Shown: positions 18,816 to 27,304, counted from the stretch's first letter. The stretch: 64,000 bases of DNA from Rhodoferax sp. U2-2l (GCF_020594515.1 NZ_JAJCTH010000012.1:1-64000); one strand, 5' to 3'. A program made the numbers and translations. Notes: generated from the sequence alone by a model not told the origin.

Positions 18816-19862
18816 GTGATTGAAACCGACGCACTGGTCATCGGGGCCGGGCCGGTCGGTTTATTCACGGTCTTTCAATTGGGCCTGCAAGGTTTGGCAG
18901 CCCAGGTGGTGGATGTGCTGGACGAGCCCGGTGGCCAGTGCGCCGCGCTGTACCCTGACAAACCCATTTACGACATTCCCGGTGTGCCGGTGTGCAGCGG
19001 GCGTGAGCTGACGCAGAACCTGCTGCGGCAAATCGCCCCGTTTTCACCCGGTTTTCACGGGGACCAGATGGTCAGCACCTTGGAGTTGCAGGCCGACGGC
19101 CGATGGTTGATCAGCACTGAGCGCAACCACCAGCCTTGTCAACAGTTCCTGGCGCGCACCGTGGTGGTGGCAGCTGGCGTGGGTGCGTTTGTGCCCAAAG
19201 AACTCAAGCTCGACGGCCTGGGCGCGTTTCTGGGCCAGCAGCTGTTTTACAAAACACCGCCGCCCGAGCTGGTCAGTGGCCAACACATCGTGGTGGTGGG
19301 TGGTGAAGACAAGGCCGTGGCCCAGGCTATCCGCTTGGCCCAAGGTGGCCAGATCCGTAGCATCACCCTGGTCTACCGGCGTGAGGTCTTGCAGGCCAGC
19401 GAAGCCGCCCTGGCTGAATTTGCCGCATTACGCGACGCGGGGCGCATCCACTTTCAAGCCGGGCAAGTCACCGGTATCCAGACTGACCACCAGCGATTGA
19501 CCGGTGTGACGGTCAGCACCCCAGAAGACCAGGCCCTGAACCTGCCGCTGGACCTGTTGCTGGTGTTCCAGGGCATCAGCCCCAAGCTCGGCCCGGTGGC
19601 GCAGTGGGGTCTGGCCATGGAGCGCAAACAGCTCACCGTGGACACCGCCACCTTTGCCACCAGCGCACCGGGGATTTTTGCGGTGGGAGATGTGATCACC
19701 TACCCCGGCAAAAAGAAGCTGATCGTCTGCGGTTTCCATGAGGCTACCTTGGCCGCGTTTGGAGCGGCCGCGCTGGTCCACCCGGAAGCCTCGACGGTGT
19801 TGCAATACACCACCAGCAGCGCGCTGTTGCAGCAGCGGCTTGGGGTTTTGCCAGCGCCCTGA
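18816..19862 (+). CDS. Ferredoxin-NADP(+) reductase, thioredoxin-reductase-like type
   Basis: 348 residues starting at GTG 18816. The FAD-binding motif VIGAGPVGLFTVFQLG is at the N-terminus, PGGQCAALYPDKPIYDIPG near 38-56, and the NADPH-binding VVVGGEDKAVAQAIRLA near 157. The C-terminal FAD motif is FAVGDVITYPGKKKL. There is no CxxC redox pair, which separates it from thioredoxin reductase and fits the bacterial TrxR-like FNR group. It lies behind fdxA and probably exchanges electrons between NADPH and that ferredoxin. The direction in vivo cannot be told from sequence. Confidence 0.9.
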   Translation: MIETDALVIGAGPVGLFTVFQLGLQGLAAQVVDVLDEPGGQCAALYPDKPIYDIPGVPVCSGRELTQNLLRQIAPFSPGFHGDQMVSTLELQADGRWLISTERNHQPCQQFLARTVVVAAGVGAFVPKELKLDGLGAFLGQQLFYKTPPPELVSGQHIVVVGGEDKAVAQAIRLAQGGQIRSITLVYRREVLQASEAALAEFAALRDAGRIHFQAGQVTGIQTDHQRLTGVTVSTPEDQALNLPLDLLLVFQGISPKLGPVAQWGLAMERKQLTVDTATFATSAPGIFAVGDVITYPGKKKLIVCGFHEATLAAFGAAALVHPEASTVLQYTTSSALLQQRLGVLPAP

Positions 19863-19938
19863 GAACGGGCCGGGCACCACCCAGCTTGATGCCCAACACC
19901 CTGGGGCCAACGCAGCGGCGGTTGGCCAGATTTATCAC

Positions 19939-19985
19939 TTTTAATAGCTATCTACCCATATAACATATGGGCTAGAAGACAATTT
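19939..19985 (+). repeat. Dispersed palindrome family R1, copy 3
   Basis: Contains CTACCCATAT-AAC-ATATGGGCTAG, an almost perfect hairpin, flanked by ATAGCTAT on the left and GAAGACAATTT on the right. It lies between the reductase gene and the TPP riboswitch. Confidence 0.75.
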
Positions 19986-20059
19986 GGCATCCAACATGGG
20001 ATGTCAGCCAAGTGTTTGGTCACGCAGGCTAGAATCCGCCTCGCGCCAGTCACATGGCG

Positions 20060-20160
20060 CACACGCTAGGGGTGTTGGCCCGCAGTACACGCTGTGGGCC
20101 GACTGAGAGAGTCCCTTTGAACCTGATTGAGGTAATCCTCGCGCAGGGAAGCTGGTCCAA
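20060..20160 (+). promoter_or_regulatory. TPP riboswitch (THI element) upstream of cytX
   Basis: The conserved order of TPP-aptamer segments is present: GGGGTG at 20069, CTGAGAGAGTCCCTTTGAAC from 20103, ACCTGATTGAGGTAAT, and GCGCAGGGAAGC ending near 20152. The variable stem GGCCCGC...GTGGGCC lies between. It is 84 bases ahead of the cytX start and is expected to lower expression of cytX-thiO-thiS-thiG when thiamin diphosphate is abundant. Confidence 0.95.
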
Positions 20161-20243
20161 GCACGGGGGTTGCCGCCTTCTCAGACAACGTTTACCCGTC
20201 ACGATCGACGCTGACCTGCCAACTTTTTGCATGGAGCAAACGG

Positions 20244-21554
20244 ATGGCAAACAAACCTATTTCACCCAACCCGGCGTCAAATTCGGCGCTCTCACCCATC
20301 GCCGCCAGCGAGCGGGTTTTCAGCTGGCGCGACCACACTGCCCTGTGGTTCAGCCTGGGTGTGGGCCTGCTGGTGATGCAGATTGGCGCCTACCTGGTGC
20401 CCGCCGTGGGCAGCCGCGACGCGGCGGTGGCCATTGTGCTGGGCTCCCTGGTCGGCGCCGGCCTGCTGGCCTGGACCGCACGGCTGGGCTGCACCACCGG
20501 CCTGTCTAGCGCCGGGCTGATGCACGCCAGCTTTGGCAGCCACTTTGCGCGTCTGCCGGTGCTTTTGAACATGGTGCAACTGGTCGGCTGGACCACCTTT
20601 GAGCTGGTGATCATGCGCGACGGCACCCGTGCGATCACCCTGCAATCTTTCGGGCTGGACCTGGGTGGCACCAGCGGCCTGCTTGTCAGCACCCTGCTCT
20701 GGGGTGCGGTGCTGGTGGCGCTGCTGGTGGGGTCCATGACCCGGCTGGTGCGCCAACTCATCAGCCGCATCGCTCTGCCGCTGGTGATTGCCTCCCTGCT
20801 GTGGCTGAGCTGGCAGTTTGGCAGCCAGTTGCAGGCCCAAGGGCTCGCTGCTTTCTGGGCACGCCAGGGGGACGGCAGCATGGGCATGTTGTCGGCGATG
20901 GATCTGGTGATCGCCATGCCGGTGTCCTGGTTGCCGCTGGTGGCCGACTACGCGCGCCACGGCAAAAACGGCCGCAGCGCGATGAGTGGCACCTGGCTCG
21001 GTTACGCGCTGGCCAATATCTGGTGTTACGCCTTGGGGGTGATGGTGGTGAGTGTGGCGCAGCCGGGCACCGACCTGGTCACCGCGCTGCTGCTGGCTCA
21101 AGGTGGTTTGCTGGCGTTGAGCCTGATTCTGGTGGATGAAATCGACAACGCTTATGGCGATGTGTATTCCGCCTCGGTGTCGGGCCAAAGCCTGCGTGGC
21201 AGCTGGAGCATCCGGCAATGGGGCCTGGTGCTGGCGGTGCTGTGTACCGCGCTGGCGCTGGTGTTGCCGATGCACAGTCTGGAGCCGTTTTTGCTGTTGC
21301 TCAGCTCGGTGTTTGTGCCGCTGTATGGGGTGATTCTGGGGCGGCTGGCGCTGGGTTCACCCAGCCTGACCGCATCCAACAAAGCCGTGGACTGGATGGC
21401 CGCTGGCCTGTGGCTGCTGGGCATAACTTGTTATCACCTGTTGGCCAATTACGCGCCGCAATGGGGCTCTGCCCTGCCCACGCTGGCCATAACTTTCACC
21501 CTGGCCTGGCTGACGCGCCCGGCTGCTGCTGCCTTGCGTGAGGTCCACGCATGA
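20244..21554 (+). CDS. cytX: Hydroxymethylpyrimidine transporter CytX
   Basis: 436 residues with about 12 hydrophobic helices, of the purine-cytosine permease (NCS1) family. Segments such as WFSLGVGLLVMQIGAYLVPA and LVGWTTFELVIMRDG are typical of the CytX branch found in thiamin operons. It probably imports the HMP pyrimidine precursor, which ThiD (24824-25657) can phosphorylate. ATG 20244 follows the TPP riboswitch by about 80 bases. The stop overlaps the thiO start (ATGA). No thiC is in the window, so HMP import could matter here. Confidence 0.9.
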   Translation: MANKPISPNPASNSALSPIAASERVFSWRDHTALWFSLGVGLLVMQIGAYLVPAVGSRDAAVAIVLGSLVGAGLLAWTARLGCTTGLSSAGLMHASFGSHFARLPVLLNMVQLVGWTTFELVIMRDGTRAITLQSFGLDLGGTSGLLVSTLLWGAVLVALLVGSMTRLVRQLISRIALPLVIASLLWLSWQFGSQLQAQGLAAFWARQGDGSMGMLSAMDLVIAMPVSWLPLVADYARHGKNGRSAMSGTWLGYALANIWCYALGVMVVSVAQPGTDLVTALLLAQGGLLALSLILVDEIDNAYGDVYSASVSGQSLRGSWSIRQWGLVLAVLCTALALVLPMHSLEPFLLLLSSVFVPLYGVILGRLALGSPSLTASNKAVDWMAAGLWLLGITCYHLLANYAPQWGSALPTLAITFTLAWLTRPAAAALREVHA

Positions 21555-22717
21555 ACATCACGATTTTGGGTGCCGGCCTGATGGGTCGGCTGCTGGCGTG
21601 TTCACTGGCACGCGCTGGCCACACACTGACGGTGTTTGAAGAACGCGCGGCAGATTCGCGCGGTGCCGCCGCTTTTGCCGCTGCCGCCATGCTGGCGCCA
21701 CTGGCCGAGTCGGCCGTGGCCGAGGACGAAGTGGTGCGCCTGGGCCAACACAGCTTGACGCGCTGGCCCGAACTGATCGCCGCGCTCGACACCCCGGTGT
21801 TTTTCCAGCGCGAAGGCACACTGGTGGTCTGGCACCGCCAGGACGCGCCGGATGCGCAGCGTTTTGGCCAGCTGCTGGCCGCCACTGGCTCACGCCTGCC
21901 AGAGCTGCCGCAGCCACAAACGATGGACAGCGCCGCGCTGGAGGTGTTGGAGCCCGGCATGGGCAGCCGGTTTGCCCACGGCCTGTACCTGCCCGGTGAA
22001 GGTCAACTCGACAACCACCAGCTGATGGACGCGCTGCTGTTTCAGATGCTGCGCCTGGGTGTGGACTTGCACTGGACCAGCCCGCGTGGCCCGCTTGACT
22101 TCTGCCCCGGCCAAGCCGGTGAGCCCGACTGGTTGCTCGATTGCCGCGGCCTGGGTGCCCAGCCGCAGTGGCCTGAGTTACGCGGTGTGCGTGGCGAAAT
22201 CGTCACCTTGCACGCGCCCCAGGTGCGCTTGTCGCGCCCGACCCGGCTGATCCATCCGCGTTACCCGATCTACATCGCGCCCAAGCAAGAGGGCTACTTT
22301 CTGGTGGGCGCCACCGAGATCGAGTCGGACGACACCTCACCGATGAGCCTGCGCTCGGCACTGGAGCTGCTCAGCGCCGCCTACACCGTGGACAGCGGTT
22401 TTGGCGAGGCCCGCATTGTGGAGCTGGTAGCGCAGTGCCGCCCGGCCCTGCCCAACAACCTGCCCACGGTGCACTGGCTCGGCACACGTTGTTTGCAGGT
22501 CAACGGCTTGTACCGGCACGGTTATTTGATCGCCCCCGCGATGCACGATGTGGTGCTGGAGCTGATGGCCAGCGGCAGCTCGCCCCTGGCACAAGGCCTG
22601 GGGCTAACCGGTTTGGTCCAAACCAGTGCCACCTCACCCCAGCCCTCTCCCGAGGCGGGAGAGGGTGATTACAGTCGCGGCGCGATGCTCTCGGCCTGCC
22701 TGGAGGCCGCGCCATGA
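21551..22717 (+). CDS. thiO: Glycine oxidase ThiO
   Basis: 388 residues, FAD-dependent DAO family. The dinucleotide-binding motif is ILGAGLMGRLLACSLARAG at residues 4-22; the later RYPIYIAPKQEGYFLVGATE and VNGLYRHGYLIAPAM sections are typical of ThiO. It oxidises glycine to the imine used in thiazole synthesis. It overlaps cytX upstream and thiS downstream, each by 4 bases. The C-terminal ~35 residues include an in-frame palindromic insertion (22634-22668) that reads TSPQPSPEAGEGDY, so the tail is probably not functionally conserved. Confidence 0.93.
   Translation: MNITILGAGLMGRLLACSLARAGHTLTVFEERAADSRGAAAFAAAAMLAPLAESAVAEDEVVRLGQHSLTRWPELIAALDTPVFFQREGTLVVWHRQDAPDAQRFGQLLAATGSRLPELPQPQTMDSAALEVLEPGMGSRFAHGLYLPGEGQLDNHQLMDALLFQMLRLGVDLHWTSPRGPLDFCPGQAGEPDWLLDCRGLGAQPQWPELRGVRGEIVTLHAPQVRLSRPTRLIHPRYPIYIAPKQEGYFLVGATEIESDDTSPMSLRSALELLSAAYTVDSGFGEARIVELVAQCRPALPNNLPTVHWLGTRCLQVNGLYRHGYLIAPAMHDVVLELMASGSSPLAQGLGLTGLVQTSATSPQPSPEAGEGDYSRGAMLSACLEAAP
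22634..22668. repeat. Palindromic element inside the 3' end of thiO
   Basis: TCACC at 22634 pairs with GGTGA at the right edge, and CCCTCTCCCG-agg-CGGGAGAGGG forms a perfect 10-bp stem between. It resembles widely dispersed proteobacterial palindromes and is read in frame near the ThiO C-terminus. Confidence 0.7.
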
Positions 22718-22911
22718 AGGTGTTCCTCAACCAACAAGCGTGTGAGTTACCCGCCGGGGCCACGCTGGCCCAGGCAGTGGCGACCAGCCAGGTAACACCG
22801 CCTTTTGCGGCTGCGCTGAACCGGCAGTTTGTGCCCAACACCCAGTATGCACAGACCCCACTCCAAGAGGGTGACCAGATTGAATTGATCGCCCCGGTGG
22901 TGGGCGGCTGA
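22714..22911 (+). CDS. thiS: Sulfur carrier protein ThiS
   Basis: 65 residues with the ubiquitin-like fold pattern, ending in the essential Gly-Gly (APVVGG). The C-terminal glycine is adenylated and then thiocarboxylated to donate sulfur to ThiG. The ATG overlaps the thiO stop, and thiG follows after 18 bases. The adenylating partner ThiF is not in this window. Confidence 0.96.
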   Translation: MKVFLNQQACELPAGATLAQAVATSQVTPPFAAALNRQFVPNTQYAQTPLQEGDQIELIAPVVGG

Positions 22912-22929
22912 ACCCACACAGTTAAACCC

Positions 22930-23751
22930 ATGAACACAGATCACGTGTCCCCTGACACCCCACTGAACGACCCGCTGGTGCTGTACGGCGAGGTCTTCGC
23001 CAGCCGCCTGATGCTGGGCACCGCGCGTTACCCCTCACCCGGCATCTTGCAGGCGGCCGTCAAACGCGCCCAGCCTGCCATGTTGACCGCCTCGCTGCGT
23101 CGGCAAAACCTGGACAGCAGCAACAGCCCCAACCGCTTCTGGCAACTGCTGGCCGAGCTGGGTGTGCCGGTGTTGCCCAATACCGCCGGTTGCCACACGG
23201 TGGCCGAGCTGATCACCACCGCGCAGATGGCGCGTGAGGTCTTCAACACGCCCTGGCTCAAGCTTGAACTCATTGGTGACGACTACACGCTGCAGCCCGA
23301 CACGCTGAACATGGTGGACGCCGCCCGCCAGCTGATCAACGACGGCTTCAAGGTGCTGCCCTACTGCACCGACGACCTGGTGCTATGCCAGCGGCTGGTG
23401 GACGTGGGTTGCCAGGCGCTGATGCCCTGGGCCGCACCGATTGGCACCGGCAAAGGCCCGATCAACCCCTACGCCTTGCAGACTCTGCGCGCACGCCTGC
23501 AGGTGCCGATGATTGTGGACGCAGGCCTGGGTCGGCCGTCGCACGCGGCGCAGGTGATGGAATGGGGCTTTGACGGCGTCTTGCTCAACACCGCCGTGGC
23601 GCTGGCCAACGACCCGGTGCGTATGGCCGGTGCCTTTGCCGCCGCCACCCAGGCCGGGCGCGATGCTTTTCTGGCTGGCACCATGGCCGAAAAAGCCTCC
23701 GCCGAGCCCAGCACACCGGTGCTGGGCACACCGTTCTGGCACCAGACCTGA
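22930..23751 (+). CDS. thiG: Thiazole synthase ThiG
   Basis: 273 residues, a TIM-barrel protein of usual length. The Schiff-base lysine motif is WLKLELIGDDYTLQPD near 112-127, and the phosphate-binding region MPWAAPIGTGKGPINP is near 163-178, followed by IVDAGLGRPSHA. ThiG condenses DXP, dehydroglycine and ThiS thiocarboxylate into the thiazole phosphate. The upstream spacing of 18 bases from thiS keeps it in the riboswitch-controlled operon. A 100-bp palindromic element starts directly at its stop codon. Confidence 0.97.
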   Translation: MNTDHVSPDTPLNDPLVLYGEVFASRLMLGTARYPSPGILQAAVKRAQPAMLTASLRRQNLDSSNSPNRFWQLLAELGVPVLPNTAGCHTVAELITTAQMAREVFNTPWLKLELIGDDYTLQPDTLNMVDAARQLINDGFKVLPYCTDDLVLCQRLVDVGCQALMPWAAPIGTGKGPINPYALQTLRARLQVPMIVDAGLGRPSHAAQVMEWGFDGVLLNTAVALANDPVRMAGAFAAATQAGRDAFLAGTMAEKASAEPSTPVLGTPFWHQT

Positions 23752-23851
23752 TTCCATTTCTAAATCACCCGTGTCGTTGTTGCTTCGCCTTGTCGTGCGT
23801 CAGCACTGCCTACGGCTTCGCGCCTAGACACGAATGATTTGGAAACGGAAT
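23752..23851. repeat. 100-bp imperfect palindrome between thiG and the thiE-like gene
   Basis: Left arm 23752-23775 and right arm 23827-23851 are inverted copies matching at about 20 of 24 positions (TTCC-TTTC-AAATCA...CGTGTC against GACACG...TGATTT-GAAA-GGAA), with mismatches that are all transitions. About 50 bases of structured spacer lie between. It starts at the thiG stop codon and covers a possible TTG start of the next gene. This looks like a small non-autonomous or REP-type element. Confidence 0.7.
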
Positions 23852-23877
23852 ACGCACAGCCCAACCCATCCCGCACC

Positions 23878-24819
23878 ATGACCCACACCGTGAGCCACCT
23901 GGCGCAAGCCATAGTTAATGCCCATGCCGCGCTGGCACTTGGCACCCCCAAGAGTTCCAAGGCTTTTGAGCCTCTAACCCTTATCCATCAGGGGCCAACA
24001 GCTATCAACAATGAGTCAGACGCCGAGGTCTACCAGGCCGCCCACTTGGCCAGTTTGGCGCTCGATTTTGACGAGGCCGATGCCCAGTCAATAGCCCGCG
24101 CCTGGCAAGCACAAACGCGGCGCACCGGTCAGTTTGACGCACACCACTGGCCCACCGAGCCGGTCGACTTTGGCTTGCTCTCCCGGCCAGATGCCGCAGC
24201 GTTTGCCCCCTGTCCACAGCAGCTGGGCCTGTACGCGGTGTTGCCCGATGCGGCCTGGGTTGGTCGAATGGCGCGCGCCGGGGTGCCCACGGTGCAACTG
24301 CGTTTTAAATCCGACGATGCCCAGGCCATCACCCGTGAGGTGCGTGCGGCGGTCGAGGCGGTGCGCGGTACCCCGGCGCTGCTGTTCATCAACGACCATT
24401 GGCAGGCTGCCATCGAGGCCGGGGCTTACGGTGTGCACCTGGGGCAGGAAGACCTGAGTAGCCTGAGCGAGTCCGACCTGGGCGCCATCCGCCGCGCCGG
24501 GTTGCGTCTGGGCCTGAGCAGCCACGGTTATGCCGAGATGCTGCGCGCTGCCCAATGTGGCCCCAGCTACATCGCGATGGGTGCGGTGTTTGCCACCACC
24601 CTCAAACGCATGGCCACCCCACCCCAAGGTCTGGCGCGTTTGCAGGTCTACAGCCGCTTGCTGCGCCACTACCCCACCGTGGCCATTGGCGGCATCGACC
24701 TGGCGCGCCTGGGCGCCGTGCTGGCGTGTGGGGTCGGGTCTGTGGGGGTGGTGCGAGCGCTGGTGGCGGCAGACCAGCCCGAAGCGGCAGTGCGCGCGTT
24801 TCAAGCGGCCTGGGTCTAA
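23878..24819 (+). CDS. Thiamine-phosphate synthase-like protein with N-terminal extension
   Basis: 313 residues from ATG 23878; an in-frame TTG at 23839 lies in a palindromic element and is less likely. The C-terminal ~190 residues are a ThiE-type barrel: VQLRFKSDDA, FINDHWQAAIEAGAYGVHLG, IAMGAVFATTLKRM and VAIGGIDLARLG. Phosphate-site residues correspond to those in the second ThiE (25738-26403). The N-terminal ~115 residues are not a known domain to me; residues about 28-44 are encoded by a dispersed R1 palindrome. It would join HMP-PP to thiazole phosphate; a regulatory or paralogous role is possible because a standard ThiE is encoded nearby. Confidence 0.8.
   Translation: MTHTVSHLAQAIVNAHAALALGTPKSSKAFEPLTLIHQGPTAINNESDAEVYQAAHLASLALDFDEADAQSIARAWQAQTRRTGQFDAHHWPTEPVDFGLLSRPDAAAFAPCPQQLGLYAVLPDAAWVGRMARAGVPTVQLRFKSDDAQAITREVRAAVEAVRGTPALLFINDHWQAAIEAGAYGVHLGQEDLSSLSESDLGAIRRAGLRLGLSSHGYAEMLRAAQCGPSYIAMGAVFATTLKRMATPPQGLARLQVYSRLLRHYPTVAIGGIDLARLGAVLACGVGSVGVVRALVAADQPEAAVRAFQAAWV
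23961..24009 (-). repeat. Dispersed palindrome family R1, copy 4 (inside coding sequence)
   Basis: GAGCCTCTAACCCTTATCCA and the following GGGGCCAACAGCTATC match the reverse complement of copies at 25668 and 35832. This copy is translated in frame within the thiE-like gene without creating a stop. Confidence 0.75.
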
Positions 24820-24823
24820 ATCC

Positions 24824-25657
24824 TCAGAGCAAGCGCATCACCACCGGCGCAAAGCCGTGGTTCAGCGGGCCGCTGCCCTGGCCGGTTTTGACGGTGGCAC
24901 CGGCTGCCATGGCTTGGCGCACAAATTCTCTGGCTTGTAACACCGCGTCTGGCAGGGTGTGGCCCAGGGCCAGATAGGCGGCCACGGCGCTCGACAAGGT
25001 GCAGCCGGTGCCGTGGGTGTTGGGGCTGTGGATGCGTGGGCCGTGCATCCAGATTGGCTCGGCGCCCGATGCCAGCAGCAGGTCCACCACCTCATCACCC
25101 GGCAAATGGCCACCCTTGAGCAGCACCGCCCGCGCGCCCTGGCCCAGCAGCAGCTGGGCGGCGGGCAACATGTCTTGCACGTTGCTGAGCGGCTTGCCCA
25201 CCAGCAAACCGGCCTCGTCCAGGTTGGGAGTGATCAGCGCCACACGGGCAAACAGCTCGGCCACCAGCACATGGATGGCCTCAGCGTCGATCAGCACCGC
25301 GCCGCTGGTGGCCACCATCACCGGGTCAAACACCACATGCGGCGGCTGGTGTTTGTCCATCGCCTGGGCCACGGTGCGCACAATGTCAGGCGCGTGCAAC
25401 ATGCCGATCTTGACCGCGTCCACGCCAATGTCTTCGATCACCGCGTCGATCTGGTCACGCAGAATCTGCGGCGGCACACCGTGGATGCTGCGCACCCCAC
25501 AGGTGTTTTGTGCGGTGAGTGCGGTGATCGCCGTCATGCCAAAACAGCCCAAGGCGGCAAAAGTCTTCAAGTCCGCCTGGATGCCCGCGCCGCCGCCGCT
25601 GTCCGAGCCGGCAATCGACAACACATGCGGGTAGCGCTGATTCAGTTCAAACGTCAT
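24824..25657 (-). CDS. thiD: Hydroxymethylpyrimidine/phosphomethylpyrimidine kinase ThiD
   Basis: 277 residues, ribokinase fold. Typical ThiD segments are LSIAGSDSGGGAGIQADLKT at residues 13-32, GMTAITALTAQNT near 40, VFDPVMVATSG near 109 and the C-terminal GTGCTLSSAVAAYLALG anion-hole region with the catalytic GTGC. It phosphorylates HMP and HMP-P, feeding ThiE. It is the last gene of the minus-strand thiamin unit, separated from thiE by 80 bases containing an R1 palindrome, and converges on the thiE-like gene with 4 bases between. Confidence 0.96.
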   Translation of the reverse strand: MTFELNQRYPHVLSIAGSDSGGGAGIQADLKTFAALGCFGMTAITALTAQNTCGVRSIHGVPPQILRDQIDAVIEDIGVDAVKIGMLHAPDIVRTVAQAMDKHQPPHVVFDPVMVATSGAVLIDAEAIHVLVAELFARVALITPNLDEAGLLVGKPLSNVQDMLPAAQLLLGQGARAVLLKGGHLPGDEVVDLLLASGAEPIWMHGPRIHSPNTHGTGCTLSSAVAAYLALGHTLPDAVLQAREFVRQAMAAGATVKTGQGSGPLNHGFAPVVMRLL

Positions 25658-25667
25658 AACAAACTGT

Positions 25668-25705
25668 CCTTATGCCACAAGGGCTAGAGGCTAAAAAGGC
25701 TTACA
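25668..25705 (+). repeat. Dispersed palindrome family R1, copy 5
   Basis: CCTTATGCCACAAGGGCTAG followed by AGGCTAAAAAGGC, between thiE and thiD. It matches the right half of the family consensus AAGGGCTAGAGGC-n-AAAA. Confidence 0.7.
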
Positions 25706-25737
25706 AGATATGAGAAACCTGGGCGCTGTCTGTTAGA

Positions 25738-26403
25738 TCAAAACAGCGCCCGAAAAGCCCGCGCCGCCGCTGCCGGGTCATCCGCTGAACACAGCGCACT
25801 GACCACCGCCAGCCCGTTGGCCCCGGCGGCCAACACCTCGGCCGCATTGCTCAGATGGATGCCACCAATGGCCACCAGTGGCAATTGGGTCACAGCCCGC
25901 ACGGCAGACAAACCAGCCAGCCCCCAGGGCGGCGCGGTGTCTGTTTTGGTGGGGGTCGGGAACACCGGGCTGACACCCAAATAGTCCACCGGCAAGCTGG
26001 CAGCGCGGTGCACATCGTCCAGCGTTTCGACCGACAGGCCTATGAACACCTGCGCTGGCAGCAACTGGCGCGCCAACGCAACGGGCATGTCCGACTGGCC
26101 CAGGTGCACACCCTGCGCGCCGCAGGCCAGCGCCACGTCAATGCGGTCATTGATCACCAGCGGCACACCCAGCGGGGTCAGCAAGTCGTTGAGCGCACAG
26201 GCCAGCGCGACAAAGTCGCGCGTGTTGCTGGTTTTTTCACGCAGCTGCACACAGGTGACGCCGCCCTGCACCGCCGCCATCACCACGTCCGTCAGGTTGC
26301 GACCCCGTAGCGCCTGCTGGTCGGTCACCAGATACAGCCGCACCAGATCGGCCACCGCCACGCGGCCCGGACGCGCCATATCACTCACAAAATCAGAGTG
26401 CAT
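25738..26403 (-). CDS. thiE: Thiamine-phosphate synthase ThiE
   Basis: 221 residues, standard length. Substrate and phosphate-binding motifs are present: CVQLREKTSNTRDF near 51-64, PLVINDRIDVALACGAQGVH near 80-99, LGQSD, GVSPVFPTPTKTD near 142-154 and VAIGGIHLSN near 178. It joins HMP pyrophosphate and thiazole phosphate to thiamin phosphate. It starts 3 bases after the thiM stop and is under the minus-strand TPP riboswitch. A second ThiE-like protein is encoded on the opposite strand 0.9 kb away. Confidence 0.97.
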   Translation of the reverse strand: MHSDFVSDMARPGRVAVADLVRLYLVTDQQALRGRNLTDVVMAAVQGGVTCVQLREKTSNTRDFVALACALNDLLTPLGVPLVINDRIDVALACGAQGVHLGQSDMPVALARQLLPAQVFIGLSVETLDDVHRAASLPVDYLGVSPVFPTPTKTDTAPPWGLAGLSAVRAVTQLPLVAIGGIHLSNAAEVLAAGANGLAVVSALCSADDPAAAARAFRALF

Positions 26404-26406
26404 GGC

Positions 26407-27264
26407 TCAAGCACTGATTGGGCCAGAGGCCATTTTGAGCACAGATTCGAACGTCACCTGATCCATCAACTGCAACTGGTCCAGCAAAGCAATTTGCAAG
26501 CTGCCCACACCCAAACCCTGGGCCTGCACCTGCTGTGTGGCCACCTGCCCCACCACGCCCAGGTACGCCATGGCCGAGACCGTGGCGCGCCAGGCATCGG
26601 GCTGCACCGCACAAAACGCCCCCACCAGCGCGGTGGCCGAACAACCCACGCCGGTGATGCGCGTCATCCACTCATGGCCGTTGGACAGACTCACGTGGCG
26701 GTCACTGGCGTCCAACACATGGTCCACCTCACCACTGACACACACCACACCGCCGGTGCTGGCGGCCAGATCGCGTGCGGCTTGCAGGGCGTCGCTGACG
26801 GCAGCGCCGCTGTCCACCCCGCGCGTCTGCACGGCCACACCCGCCACACTCATGATCTCGGACGCATTGCCCCGAATCACCGACGGGCTGGCCTGGGCCA
26901 GCAAGGCAGCAATGCTCTGGTTACGATAGCTGGTAGCCCCCGCACCAACAGGGTCCAGCACGGTTTTGATGCCACGTTGGGCGGCAATGGCCAGCGCCTG
27001 GCGCATGCTCTCGATCCAGTACGGCTCCAAGGTGCCGATGTTGAGCACCAGCGCCTGCGCGATGGCCGCCATGTCGCGCACCTCTTCGTGCGCGTGCGCC
27101 ATCACGGGTGAGGCGCCCATGGACAGAAGGAAGTTGGCATTGTAGTTCATCACCACCAGGTTGGTGATGGAGTGGACCAGCGGGCGCTGCGAGCGCACCG
27201 CGAGCACGTCAGCCCAGATGTCAGAAGGGGTTAAAGCGTTGGAAGAAATCGTCATGGCCGTCAC
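26407..27264 (-). CDS. thiM: Hydroxyethylthiazole kinase ThiM
   Basis: 285 residues, ribokinase-like. Characteristic segments are [20 protein letters not shown] near 31-50, [21 protein letters not shown] near 121, [13 protein letters not shown] near 145 and the C-terminal [16 protein letters not shown] near 213. It phosphorylates salvaged hydroxyethylthiazole so that ThiE can use it. It is the first gene of the minus-strand unit and starts about 40 bases after a TPP riboswitch. With cytX and thiD it indicates salvage of both thiamin halves. Confidence 0.97.
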   Translation of the reverse strand: MTAMTISSNALTPSDIWADVLAVRSQRPLVHSITNLVVMNYNANFLLSMGASPVMAHAHEEVRDMAAIAQALVLNIGTLEPYWIESMRQALAIAAQRGIKTVLDPVGAGATSYRNQSIAALLAQASPSVIRGNASEIMSVAGVAVQTRGVDSGAAVSDALQAARDLAASTGGVVCVSGEVDHVLDASDRHVSLSNGHEWMTRITGVGCSATALVGAFCAVQPDAWRATVSAMAYLGVVGQVATQQVQAQGLGVGSLQIALLDQLQLMDQVTFESVLKMASGPISA

Positions 27265-27304
27265 AGGTTAAAGACCCGAAGTCGCACGACGCTAAGCAAG
27301 TTTT

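Noticed and set aside
18816..19862. Thioredoxin reductase
   Set aside because: No CxxC active-site pair; adjacency to fdxA and overall pattern fit TrxR-like ferredoxin-NADP reductase.
20292..21275. 327-codon minus-strand open frame in cytX
   Set aside because: His/Gln-rich antisense frame; the plus strand encodes a membrane transporter in a riboswitch operon.
23839..23877. TTG start extending the thiE-like protein by 13 residues
   Set aside because: The TTG lies inside the right arm of a palindromic element and has no ribosome site; ATG 23878 is preferred.
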